23,462 nucleotides of DNA from Colimorpha sp964483145 (GCA_964483145.1 CAZAAK010000035.1:1-23462), one strand, 5' to 3'. Shown: positions 15,001 to 22,549, counted from the first letter of the stretch. Notes: generated from the letters alone by a model not told the origin. Program-made: numbers and translations.

Positions 15001-15028
15001 AAGGCATGGGGCTCTCACCTCATGCCTT
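15001..15028 (-). promoter_or_regulatory. stable hairpin in the rplW-rplB spacer
   Basis: A perfect 8-bp inverted repeat (arms 15001-15008 and 15021-15028, AAGGCATG with CATGCCTT) continues, after one A-C mismatch in the transcript, into two more GC pairs closing a 6-nt loop (TGAGAG). It lies 17 nt after the rplW stop and about 80 nt before rplB. No T-run follows on the minus strand, so it is unlikely to be a simple terminator. It may be an RNA-processing site, a pause or attenuation element, or a protein-binding site for feedback control. Its function is inferred from position only. Confidence 0.6.
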
Positions 15029-15045
15029 CAGCATCGTGCCATCCA

Positions 15046-15396
15046 TTATAAACTTGCGTAGAAGTCGATGGTATCGCCCTCCGCTACAGTAACGATGGCC
15101 TTCTTAAAGGCATTGTTGCGGCCCACCAAATACCCAGCCTTCGTGTAACGGGCTTTGACTTTACCGCTATAGTTCATCGTATTCACATCCAAGACTTTTA
15201 CATTGTAGAAAGTCTCAATTGCCTTCTTTATCTCAATCTTGTTCGCGCGCTTGTCAACAATGAAACCGTAACGATTCAGAACCTTGGACTCAGGCTTGTT
15301 CTTGTCGCGCTGAATGCGGTTGAGCTTCGGCGCGGCAGCTGCCTCAGTGATTCTGGTCATCTTCTCGCTAATCAGAGGTTTTACTATGATATTCAT
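15046..15396 (-). CDS. rplW: 50S ribosomal protein L23 (uL23), with internal insertion
   Basis: Tunnel-exit protein that docks trigger factor and signal recognition particle. The N-terminus MNIIVKPLISEKMTRITE, and RYGFIVDKRANKIEIKKAIE, VLDVNTMNYSGKVKARYTKA and the end AFKKAIVTVAEGDTIDFYAS are diagnostic. At 116 residues it is about 20 longer than the usual 96. The extra length is a charged, alanine/lysine-rich segment at about residues 19-39 (AAAAPKLNRIQRDKNKPESK), placed between the first helix and the RYGF strand. It is in frame and in register, so the gene looks functional. It follows rplD by 33 nt. Confidence 0.96.
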   Translation of the reverse strand: MNIIVKPLISEKMTRITEAAAAPKLNRIQRDKNKPESKVLNRYGFIVDKRANKIEIKKAIETFYNVKVLDVNTMNYSGKVKARYTKAGYLVGRNNAFKKAIVTVAEGDTIDFYASL

Positions 15397-15429
15397 GTTA
15401 AACTTTCTTAAACTATTTTACTACCTTCA

Positions 15430-16062
15430 TTATTTAGTTGCCAAAACGCGGTTGATTTCGTCAATCGACCCCTCACTTAGGATGATGTTTTTGCAGTTCA
15501 TAATGTCATAAGTATTTAATTTTGACACATTTACTACTTTCACACCCTGAATGTTCCGAGCAGACAAAGATACGAAATTATTTTGGTTCTCAATAACTAT
15601 GAGCGACTTTTTATCAGCCACCTTCAGGTTGTTGAGAATCTTAACCATTTCCTTAGTCTTAGGGGCATCGAGACTGAAATTCTCAACCACCGTCAAGCTG
15701 TTCTCGGCAACTTTTGCACTAAGGGCAGAACGACGAGCCAAACGCTTCACCTTAACATTCAGTTTAAAGCGATAATCACGGGGTTTGGGTCCAAAAATGG
15801 TGCCACCTCCAACGAATACAGGACTTTTCAAATCGCCCGAACGCGCACCACCTGTGCCTTTCTGGCGTTTCAATTTGCGGGTGCTGTGAGCATTCTCACT
15901 GCGCTCCTTAGCTTTTGCTGTGCCCTGACGGTTATCTGCCAGATATTGTTTACAATCCAAGTAGATAGCATGCTCATTGGGCTCGATAGCGAAGATAGAA
16001 TCGTTCAAATTGATGGTTCTACCGGTTTCGCTTCCGTTGACATTATAGATCTTTAACTCCAT
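15430..16062 (-). CDS. rplD: 50S ribosomal protein L4 (uL4)
   Basis: Tunnel-lining protein; in E. coli it also represses its own S10 operon. MELKIYNVNGSETGRTINLN, the extended loop with RSENAHSTRKLKRQKGTGGA and RSGDLKSPVFVGGGTIFGPK, and DYRFKLNVKVKRLARRSALS are diagnostic. The 210-residue length is normal. Its ATG lies inside the last codons of rplC (10-nt overlap), which indicates translational coupling. The protein shows no tunnel-loop changes that I can recognise as macrolide-resistance types. Confidence 0.97.
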   Translation of the reverse strand: MELKIYNVNGSETGRTINLNDSIFAIEPNEHAIYLDCKQYLADNRQGTAKAKERSENAHSTRKLKRQKGTGGARSGDLKSPVFVGGGTIFGPKPRDYRFKLNVKVKRLARRSALSAKVAENSLTVVENFSLDAPKTKEMVKILNNLKVADKKSLIVIENQNNFVSLSARNIQGVKVVNVSKLNTYDIMNCKNIILSEGSIDEINRVLATK

Positions 16063-16682
16063 CTCTCAAGTTTTAAAATTGAACCTTTGGGTCCCGGTAC
16101 AGAACCTTTAACAATAATCAAATTTTTTTCAGGGATAATCTTGACAACTTGAAGGTTCTGAACCTTCACACGATGATTGCCAGTCTGTCCGGCCATGCGC
16201 ATACCCTTAAAAACGCGCGAGGGATAGGAACTTGCACCTACCGAACCGGGAGCACGTAAACGGTCGTGCTGACCGTGAGTCAGATCACCGACACCGCCGA
16301 AACCGTGACGAGTGACAACACCTTGGAAACCATGACCTTTAGATGTTCCAACAGCATCAACGAACTCGCCTTCCTGGAAAACATCCACTGTCAAAACCTC
16401 TCCATGCTTTTTCTTGAAACCCTCTTCAAAACGACTAAATTCAGCAACATAACGTTTTGGGGTTGTATTGGCCTTGGCAAAATGCCCACGCATAGCCTTG
16501 CTAGTGCGGCTTTCCTTCTGCTCACCAAAAGCCAACTGGATTGCAGAGTAACCATCCTTCTCAATGGTCTTTACTTGTGTCACAACACAAGGACCAGCTT
16601 CGATAACAGTGCACGGAATCTGCTTTCCGTCGGCATCAAAAAGACTGGTCATTCCAATTTTTTTTCCTAATAATCCTGACAT
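16053..16682 (-). CDS. rplC: 50S ribosomal protein L3 (uL3)
   Basis: Early 23S binder whose long loop reaches the peptidyl-transferase centre. MSGLLGKKIGMTSLFDADGK, EFVDAVGTSKGHGFQGVVTR and SYPSRVFKGMRMAGQTGNHR are diagnostic. The 209-residue length is normal. It begins 106 nt after rpsJ. That spacer holds a small stem overlapping the rpsJ stop codon. The gene runs into rplD with a 10-nt overlap. Confidence 0.97.
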   Translation of the reverse strand: MSGLLGKKIGMTSLFDADGKQIPCTVIEAGPCVVTQVKTIEKDGYSAIQLAFGEQKESRTSKAMRGHFAKANTTPKRYVAEFSRFEEGFKKKHGEVLTVDVFQEGEFVDAVGTSKGHGFQGVVTRHGFGGVGDLTHGQHDRLRAPGSVGASSYPSRVFKGMRMAGQTGNHRVKVQNLQVVKIIPEKNLIIVKGSVPGPKGSILKLERWS

Positions 16683-16788
16683 TTCTTTTAGGGATTTATT
16701 TTTTGTTTGCTAGTATTCAGCTTATTTTCACCTCCGCATCCATTTAAGGTATGGTAGGGTACTCACATTGGCTGACAGTTTTCTATTG

Positions 16789-17097
16789 TCACACCTTGAT
16801 TTCAACCTCAACACCACTGGGAAGCTCTAGCTTCATCAAGGCATCGATGGTCTTTGCACGATCATTGATTTCGATGTCCATCAAGCGCTTGTAGCTACTC
16901 AACTCGAACTGCTCACGGCTCTTCTTGTTCACAAAGGTGGAGCGGTTGACAGTGAAAATCTTTTTGTTGGTCGGCAGAGGAATGGGACCATTCACGACTG
17001 CTCCGGTCATCTTGACGGTCTTTACAATTCTCTCGGCAGATTTGTCGACGAGATTGTGGTCGTAAGACTTCAGTTTGATTCTAATTCTTTGACTCAC
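16789..17097 (-). CDS. rpsJ: 30S ribosomal protein S10 (uS10)
   Basis: Head protein and transcription-antitermination factor NusE. MSQRIRIKLKSYDHNLVDKS, VVNGPIPLPTNKKIFTVNRS and TFVNKKSREQFELSSYKRLM with DALMKLELPSGVEVEIKV are diagnostic. The 102-residue length is normal. It lies only 16 nt after fusA, with no tuf gene between, so the str and S10 segments are joined into one unit. This leaves no room for a separate S10 leader of the E. coli type. Confidence 0.98.
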   Translation of the reverse strand: MSQRIRIKLKSYDHNLVDKSAERIVKTVKMTGAVVNGPIPLPTNKKIFTVNRSTFVNKKSREQFELSSYKRLMDIEINDRAKTIDALMKLELPSGVEVEIKV

Positions 17098-17113
17098 GGT
17101 TATTGTATTTTTA

Positions 17114-19204
17114 TTAATAATTATTCTTGTTCTTTAATATCTCCTCCTGTAGATTTGGAGCCACTTCTTGATAGTGCGAAAACTCCATACTGCTAGTAGC
17201 ACGACCCGAGGTGATGGTACGCAATGCGGTTACATAACCAAACATCTTCTCCAACGGCACTTTAGCATGGATAGCCTGAGCGCCTACCTTGGCATCGATA
17301 CTCTCCAACATGCCGCGACGTCGGTTCAAGTCGCCTGTAACATCACCCACATAAGCATCTGGAGTTACTACCTCCAATTTCATGATGGGCTCTAAAAGTA
17401 CAGGCGCAGCCTTTCGGCACGCATTCTTGAAACCAATCTTGGCACATACTTCGAAGGACAACTGATCGCTGTCTACGGGATGCGCAGAGCCATCAATTAT
17501 AGTTACCTTCATGCTATCCAACGGATAACCAGCCAACACACCATTTTGCATAGCCTCTTTGAATCCTTTCTCTATGGCTGGGATATACTCTTTCGGTATG
17601 TTGCCACCTTTTACATCATTCACAAACTGCAGCCCCTGTACGCCCTCATCTGCTGGTCCAATCTCAAACAGCACATCGGCAAACTTACCTTTACCTCCAG
17701 TCTGTTTCTTGTAAATCTCGTGATGCTGTACAGTAGCAGTGATGGCCTCTTTATACGCCACTTGCGGACGGCCCTTGTTCACCTCCACGCCAAACTCGCG
17801 ACGCATACGGTCCATAATGATGTCCAAATGCAACTCACCCATTCCACTAATAATGGTCTGACCTGATACCTCATCAGTTTTGACTCGGAAAGTAGGGTCT
17901 TCTTCGGCAAGTTTGAGCAACGCATTGGTCATCTTGTCCATATCGCCCATGGTCATAGGCTCAATGGCAATGCTGATAACAGGCTCGGGGAACTTCATCG
18001 ATTCCAATACAATGGGATGCTTTTCATCGCATAGCGTGTGCCCTGTTTTGATATCCTTGAAGCCCACAGCAGCACCAATATCGCCCGCCTCTATACGATC
18101 CAACGGGTTCTGCTTGTTTGAGTGCATCTGCATGATGCGAGCTATGCGCTCTTTCTTACCAGTGTTTGCATTGTAGACATACGAACCCGACTCCAACGAG
18201 CCACTGTACACGCGGAAGAAACATAGACGACCCACATAGGGGTCAGTAGCAATCTTGAATGCCAAGGCACTGAATGGAGCTTTCACGTCAATCGGTCGGC
18301 TTTCTGCGACCTCGGTTTTGGGATTGATTCCATCCACTTCCTTAATATCCAAAGGACTGGGTAAGAACGCAGCTACTGCATCCAAAAGGGTCTGAACTCC
18401 TTTGTTCTTGAAAGCAGAGCCACACATCACAGGGACAATCTTACGCGAAAGGGTAGCCTTACGTATCTCAGCAACAATCTCGTCAGCAGTGATGCTGTTG
18501 GGGTCGTCGAAGAACTTCATCATCAGCTCTTCGTTCTCCTCTGCCACACCTTCAACGAGTTTCTGCCGATACTCAGCGACAACCTCCTTCAAGTCTTCAG
18601 GCATGGGAATCTCTTCAAACTTCTGCCCGTTCGAACTCTCGTCCCATACCAAGGCCTTGTTTTCAATCAGATTCACCACACCATTGAACAAACTCTCCTG
18701 TCCTATAGGAATTTCTATCGGAATAGGGTTGGCTCCCAAACGTTCCTTAATCTGGTTAACTACTCCAAAGAAATCTGCACCCGCCCGGTCCATCTTGTTG
18801 ATAAACGCAATTCGAGGCACACCGTATTTGTCGGCCTGACGCCATACAGTTTCCGACTGAGGTTCTACACCACCTACAGCACAGAATATAGCAATGGCAC
18901 CGTCTAGCACCCGCAATGAACGCTCTACCTCCACGGTAAAGTCAACATGGCCCGGAGTGTCAATGATATTGTACTTATAGCGGTTATTATGCCAGTTCCA
19001 AAAGACAGTTGTTGCAGCAGAAGTGATGGTGATACCCCTCTCCTGCTCCTGTACCATCCAGTCCATGGTTGCTGAACCCTCATGCGTCTCTCCCAGTTTG
19101 TAGTTCTTTCCTGTATAGAAGAGGATTCGCTCAGTAGTCGTCGTCTTCCCGGCGTCAATATGAGCCATGATACCGATGTTCCTTGTATACTTTAAATCTG
19201 ACAT
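17114..19204 (-). CDS. fusA: elongation factor G
   Basis: Ribosomal GTPase for translocation and, with RRF, ribosome recycling. The G domain is complete: P-loop AHIDAGKTTTTER (14-26), switch-I RGITI (56-60), DTPGHVDF (82-89) and NKMDR (136-140). Domains II-V follow, with YIPAIEKGFKEAMQNG and PDAYVGDVTGDLNRRRGMLE in domains IV-V. The 696-residue length is normal. It is 72 nt after rpsG and 16 nt before rpsJ. Bacteroidetes often carry further EF-G-like paralogs elsewhere; its position in the str cluster marks this one as the housekeeping copy. No tuf follows. Confidence 0.97.
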   Translation of the reverse strand: MSDLKYTRNIGIMAHIDAGKTTTTERILFYTGKNYKLGETHEGSATMDWMVQEQERGITITSAATTVFWNWHNNRYKYNIIDTPGHVDFTVEVERSLRVLDGAIAIFCAVGGVEPQSETVWRQADKYGVPRIAFINKMDRAGADFFGVVNQIKERLGANPIPIEIPIGQESLFNGVVNLIENKALVWDESSNGQKFEEIPMPEDLKEVVAEYRQKLVEGVAEENEELMMKFFDDPNSITADEIVAEIRKATLSRKIVPVMCGSAFKNKGVQTLLDAVAAFLPSPLDIKEVDGINPKTEVAESRPIDVKAPFSALAFKIATDPYVGRLCFFRVYSGSLESGSYVYNANTGKKERIARIMQMHSNKQNPLDRIEAGDIGAAVGFKDIKTGHTLCDEKHPIVLESMKFPEPVISIAIEPMTMGDMDKMTNALLKLAEEDPTFRVKTDEVSGQTIISGMGELHLDIIMDRMRREFGVEVNKGRPQVAYKEAITATVQHHEIYKKQTGGKGKFADVLFEIGPADEGVQGLQFVNDVKGGNIPKEYIPAIEKGFKEAMQNGVLAGYPLDSMKVTIIDGSAHPVDSDQLSFEVCAKIGFKNACRKAAPVLLEPIMKLEVVTPDAYVGDVTGDLNRRRGMLESIDAKVGAQAIHAKVPLEKMFGYVTALRTITSGRATSSMEFSHYQEVAPNLQEEILKNKNNY

Positions 19205-19276
19205 GTAATGCTATAGTAGTTCTTGTGGTTATCTTTGCAATTTAAGGCCGTTTCAAATGTTATGCTACACACGGTA

Positions 19277-19744
19277 TTAGAAGCGGAAGTGAGAGAATGC
19301 CTTATTTGCCTCAGCCATACGGTGGATATCCTCCTTGCGCTTGAAGGCAGCACCCTCTTCCTTGTATGCAGCCTGAATCTCGGCAGCCAACTTCAGAGCC
19401 ATGGTTTTCTCATTGCGCTTGCGGCTGAAGGCTATAAGGTTCTTCATGCCGATCGATTGTTTGCGCTCAGGCCGGATCTCGGTAGGAACTTGGAAAGTGG
19501 CACCACCTATACGGCGGCTCTTTACCTCAACACTAGGGGTAATGTTTGCCAAAGCTTTCTTCCAAACTTCAAAACCGTCTTCTTTGGTACGGTCAGTCAC
19601 CACATCAATTGCCTCATAGAAAATCTTGTAGGCTATGGTCTTCTTTCCACCCATCATCAAATTGTTCACAAACTTGGTGACAAGGACATCATTGTATTTG
19701 GGATCCGGAAGTATGATACGTTTTCTGGGTTTAGCTTTTCTCAT
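19277..19744 (-). CDS. rpsG: 30S ribosomal protein S7 (uS7)
   Basis: Primary 16S binder of the head; in E. coli it regulates the str operon. The sequence KFVNNLMMGGKKTIAYKIFY, KALANITPSVEVKSRRIGGA, TFQVPTEIRPERKQSIGMKN and KEDIHRMAEANKAFSHFRF is diagnostic. The 155-residue length is normal. It follows rpsL by 64 nt and precedes fusA by 72 nt. Confidence 0.98.
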   Translation of the reverse strand: MRKAKPRKRIILPDPKYNDVLVTKFVNNLMMGGKKTIAYKIFYEAIDVVTDRTKEDGFEVWKKALANITPSVEVKSRRIGGATFQVPTEIRPERKQSIGMKNLIAFSRKRNEKTMALKLAAEIQAAYKEEGAAFKRKEDIHRMAEANKAFSHFRF

Positions 19745-19808
19745 TTTTTCTTTTTCATTAATGAATCGTCTCCAAGACTGATTCCTAATCCTTAAATCTT
19801 ATTCTTAC

Positions 19809-20192
19809 TTATTTTGCAGACTGTTTCGGACGCTTGGCACCGTATTTCGAACGACGCTGGCGACGACCGTCAACACCACTAGTATCCAAAGCACCACGAA
19901 TGATGTGATAACGAACGCCCGGAAGATCCTTCACACGACCGCCACGAATCATAACAATCGAGTGCTCCTGCAGGTTATGGCCCTCTCCTGGGATATAGGC
20001 GTTCACCTCCTTACCGTTGGTTAAACGCACACGGGCAACCTTACGCATTGCCGAGTTAGGCTTTTTGGGAGTTGTGGTGTACACACGGGTACAGACGCCG
20101 CGACGCTGAGGGCAGCTGTCGAGAGCGGGAGATTTGGACTTAAGCTCCATCTGCTGACGTCCTTTGCGAACTAATTGCTGAATTGTTGGCAT
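19809..20192 (-). CDS. rpsL: 30S ribosomal protein S12 (uS12)
   Basis: Decoding-centre protein and classical streptomycin-resistance target. MPTIQQLVRKGRQQMELKSK, CPQRRGVCTRVYTTTPKKPN and GGRVKDLPGVRYHIIRGALD are diagnostic. Both hot spots carry the wild-type lysines (K43/K44 counted with Met in TTPKKPNS, and the K of RVKDLPG), so no streptomycin-resistance substitution is visible. The 127-residue length is normal. It is the first gene of the supercluster and has a strong Bacteroidetes promoter about 80 bases upstream. Confidence 0.98.
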   Translation of the reverse strand: MPTIQQLVRKGRQQMELKSKSPALDSCPQRRGVCTRVYTTTPKKPNSAMRKVARVRLTNGKEVNAYIPGEGHNLQEHSIVMIRGGRVKDLPGVRYHIIRGALDTSGVDGRRQRRSKYGAKRPKQSAK

Positions 20193-20243
20193 TTTGTTAC
20201 TTTGTAGTTATGTATCTAATTATTAATATTTTTCTGTCATCTA

Positions 20244-20261
20244 AAGGGCATACTCTCCCTT
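20244..20261 (-). other. small hairpin in the rpsL leader
   Basis: The transcript leader of roughly 75 nt contains AAGGG and CCCTT arms (20257-20261 and 20244-20248) around an 8-nt loop. The rest of the leader is A/T-rich and has no Shine-Dalgarno sequence. With only five pairs, this is a minor structure. It could be part of feedback control of the first operon genes, but nothing in the sequence proves it. Confidence 0.25.
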
Positions 20262-20273
20262 CGAAACGGACTG

Positions 20274-20304
20274 CAAAAGTACAACTATTTTTTCAACCGG
20301 CAAA
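20274..20304 (-). promoter_or_regulatory. Bacteroidetes-type sigma-ABfr promoter of rpsL
   Basis: On the minus strand TTTG (20304-20301) and TACTTTTG (20281-20274) are separated by exactly 19 nt. They match the Bacteroidetes -33 TTTG and -7 TAnnTTTG consensus perfectly. Transcription should start some 5-10 nt beyond the second box, giving a leader of about 75 nt before rpsL. The 40 nt upstream (20306-20347) are A/T-rich and may serve as an UP-like element. This is the only full consensus promoter I found by eye in the window, consistent with one main start for the ribosomal genes. Confidence 0.85.
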
Positions 20305-20531
20305 ACTGTGCCAATCTTTTAACCCTTAAATAAACCTAAAATTTAATGGCGGCTCTATCTATCAGCATATTACACCAGTGTTAAAATCAAATTAGTAGCT
20401 ACATTCCTAGCATCCAGCGCCACCCTAAATCCACTAATCGCAACCTATACGCACGAAAGTTACCAACAGGTTATGAACAGTACCCCGAGGTTTACCATCA
20501 CCCTTGCCGCAATTGTTGACGCAAACAGCTT
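20305..20531. other. intergenic stretch without recognised gene
   Basis: Upstream of the rpsL promoter this part of the 497-bp spacer has stops in all frames and no repeat or hairpin that stands out, apart from the A/T-rich tract adjoining the promoter and a short ACAC/GTGT palindrome near 20370. I see nothing else in it. Confidence 0.5.
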
Positions 20532-20657
20532 CTACTTGCCGTAATCACTGCGATAAGGGCCTCGCACTAACCTACCAACATTGCCTTTTCCGCTTGCATC
20601 ATATATGGAATACTCATCCAAACGCCTCACCAGTAGCTTACTATCACCCAACGCCAT
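20532..20657 (-). pseudogene. short coding-like ORF, possible C-terminal gene remnant
   Basis: A 41-codon frame starts ATG (20657) and reads MALGDSKLLVRRLDEYSIYD, then ASGKGNVGRLVRGPYRSDYG and K, before TAG. The frame stays open upstream to about 20709, adding SAFNRDLIAVTDDIHLCL with no start codon, and overlaps the 3' end of the phosphoesterase gene in another frame. The composition looks like a real protein rather than random translation, with alternating hydrophobic and charged residues and few rare residues. I do not recognise the family. It may be the tail of a gene whose front was lost when the neighbouring cassette arrived, or a genuine small protein. It lies inside the spacer between the cassette and the rpsL promoter. 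Confidence 0.3.
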
Positions 20658-20679
20658 TAAACAAAGATGAATGTCATCT
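20658..20679 (-). terminator. weak terminator candidate after the three-gene cassette
   Basis: Eleven bases after the phosphoesterase stop, AGATGA and TCATCT (20674-20679 and 20665-20670) form a 6-bp stem with a 3-nt loop followed by TTGTTTAA. The stem is short and AT-rich. It overlaps the open frame described just downstream, so the call is tentative. It would separate the accessory cassette from the ribosomal cluster. Confidence 0.3.
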
Positions 20680-20689
20680 GTAACAGCAA

Positions 20690-21283
20690 TCAAATCTCTA
20701 TTAAATGCGGACTATGGCAGAGCTCATAGTCTTCATCCAACAACGCTGCATTTGAGTATATTACACCGCCATTTTGATACAATCCATTGGCTACGTGGAT
20801 GTGGCCGAAGAGATGCGCCTTGGGCTTGGATTGTTTGACTATTCCACTCAGGGCTCTACTGCCATAATGGTACTTACCACTTTTGTCCATAATGCCGTAT
20901 GGCGGTTGGTGGGTAATCAGCACGCCCGTGTCGGGAGGTATGCCTTCCAGCATCTTGGTGTAGTTTCCATTGATGTGGTCTTCCATAAACATCGGGATGC
21001 CAAAGAAACGGATGCCCCCTATTGTCACGCCATTACCATAGAGATAGTGGCAGCTGTCCGGCAAGCCATTGATGTTAGCTCCAAAGAGGCAGTCGTCATG
21101 GTTACCGGCAATGAATACTTTATGGGCATAAGGCAAATCACAGAACCATTCCATAAAGTCCATTACCTCGTTCTCCGTCCCAGCCAACGTAAAATCGCCG
21201 GAATGGACTACCACGTCAGCCGGAGGCAAGTCCTGCAACTGACGGTGATGGTTGTGTGTGTCGGAAATGTGGAGAATGGTCAT
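20690..21283 (-). CDS. calcineurin-like metallophosphoesterase, cassette gene 3
   Basis: A 197-residue protein with the full metallophosphoesterase metal set: D8 and H10 (HISDTHNH), D30 (VVVHSGDFT), N61-H62 (IAGNHDDC), H125 (ITHQPPYG), H161 and H163 (LFGHIHVA). It has no signal peptide, so it should be cytosolic. The layout resembles the small MPPED/239FB-type branch, which hydrolyses phosphodiesters such as cyclic nucleotides in some members; the substrate here is unknown. Its ATG overlaps the stop of the upstream MBL gene as ATGA, so the two are translationally coupled. Together with the two putative nucleases upstream it forms a cassette unrelated to the ribosomal cluster. Function as a nuclease or cyclic-nucleotide phosphodiesterase is inference. 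Confidence 0.85.
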   Translation of the reverse strand: MTILHISDTHNHHRQLQDLPPADVVVHSGDFTLAGTENEVMDFMEWFCDLPYAHKVFIAGNHDDCLFGANINGLPDSCHYLYGNGVTIGGIRFFGIPMFMEDHINGNYTKMLEGIPPDTGVLITHQPPYGIMDKSGKYHYGSRALSGIVKQSKPKAHLFGHIHVANGLYQNGGVIYSNAALLDEDYELCHSPHLIEI

Positions 21284-22548
21284 TCTATCGTAATACTAAC
21301 TTTATCAGAAACGGTTTCTGATGCCGTAAAAATCTTGTACTTCTTAATCCTATCCATGTTGTACTGGGTATTCTCTTCCTTGTGAATAGGAATTACTCCT
21401 ATTGTCGGTTTGACAAGTGTACAAACTTCTTCAAGCGTTTCAATATCAGCATGTCCGCTTGTGTGAAAACCGTCGTAAGTACCATCGTAAATTCTGTCAC
21501 CGAAGAGGTCACGGATGTTAAGTATATTTTCGTTAGTGTACTCTTTGCCTTTCTTGGCATATCCATTCCACATAGAATAAATGAGCCAGGCCTCCTCATC
21601 CTTGTAACATTCCAGCATCGCACGCAATAAATTTTCATGACCACTTCGTATGGGCATAAGAAAACCAGTTCTTTTAAGATGTCCAATGACCTTTTCGGCT
21701 TTATAGTTTATCAACTTGAAAGCCTTATCAAAAAAGAATAAGTTTGAATGCGAACCTGCATACTTCGTGAATATATCGAGTATTTGTTTTTGGTACTCAT
21801 CTACGACAAATGTCCTTCCAGTTTCCTTGCTTGCTTTGTGGAAAGTGGCAAGACGGTCGAGGTCTGTAGAAGAACAAAGGGCAAAGACGTATTTGTGGTC
21901 TTTTAGTGCATTGGCAACCTTTTTCTGAATATCACCTTCTTTGACCACTGTCTTTTGTCTCCGTCCAAGCATGGTTCCCTCTGTAATCAAGATATCTACT
22001 TGACCTACAAGTTTTTCCAATGTCGGAAACAATCCTTTTCCGAGATATCCGTGCTTTCGAAAATCTCCTGTATGCAGAATTTTCAGTCCGCCGCATTCGA
22101 TTTTGAACATATAGGCATCAAAAGCAGAATGGCTGACAAAGTAGGGCGTCACCTTTATCTTGCTCGAGCCGATGTATGCAACGCTTTGGGCTGTCTGATA
22201 TATTTTCATGTCACGAACCGACTCCAGTTGGGCTTTGCACCCTCCATGCTTTGCAAGTGTCTCATATTTACATATCATTATCTCTTTGGCACCTTCTCCA
22301 ATATACTGCGGTATTTGGGGAGACACCAAGTGGTGCAAACCTGTATGATCGCCATGATAGTGCGTGTAGAATATGGCATTTGCTCCAGCTGTTATGCTGT
22401 CAATGTCAGTTTGCGTCAATTCTTTGTTTGAGTTGCCGGGAAGATTACTGCCGAGGTCAATGATTATCTTACAACCATCATATTCGATGGTCGTGATACA
22501 GCCTCCTATTTGATTGGCTCTGCGAATGGTAATATTGGTCCTTGCCAT
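21280..22548 (-). CDS. MBL-fold beta-CASP family protein, putative nuclease, cassette gene 2
   Basis: A 422-residue protein starting MARTNITIRR. The frame is open five codons further up from a TTG, but the ATG sits 1 nt after the previous stop and fits better. The metallo-beta-lactamase core shows THYHGDHTG (H63, H65, D67, H68), SHSAFDAY (H140) and LHTGDFR (H159, D162). ITEGTML (E190) then opens an inserted beta-CASP-like region. The C-terminal part has FHTSGHAD (H362, H366) and IPIHKEE, close to the HxSGH and PVHGE motifs of RNase J. This places it with nucleic-acid-processing MBL enzymes. It lacks room for the extra C-terminal domain of RNase J (about 550 residues). Whether it cuts RNA or DNA is unknown. 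Confidence 0.85.
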   Translation of the reverse strand: MARTNITIRRANQIGGCITTIEYDGCKIIIDLGSNLPGNSNKELTQTDIDSITAGANAIFYTHYHGDHTGLHHLVSPQIPQYIGEGAKEIMICKYETLAKHGGCKAQLESVRDMKIYQTAQSVAYIGSSKIKVTPYFVSHSAFDAYMFKIECGGLKILHTGDFRKHGYLGKGLFPTLEKLVGQVDILITEGTMLGRRQKTVVKEGDIQKKVANALKDHKYVFALCSSTDLDRLATFHKASKETGRTFVVDEYQKQILDIFTKYAGSHSNLFFFDKAFKLINYKAEKVIGHLKRTGFLMPIRSGHENLLRAMLECYKDEEAWLIYSMWNGYAKKGKEYTNENILNIRDLFGDRIYDGTYDGFHTSGHADIETLEEVCTLVKPTIGVIPIHKEENTQYNMDRIKKYKIFTASETVSDKVSITIE

Positions 22549-22549
22549 G

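Noticed and set aside
16773..16791. TGACA/TGTCA stem at the rpsJ stop codon as a regulator of rplC
   Set aside because: Only five continuous pairs with a 9-nt loop; expected often by chance.
19223..19795. Plus-strand 190-codon open frame opposite rpsG
   Set aside because: Antisense shadow of rpsG with no recognisable protein features or promoter.
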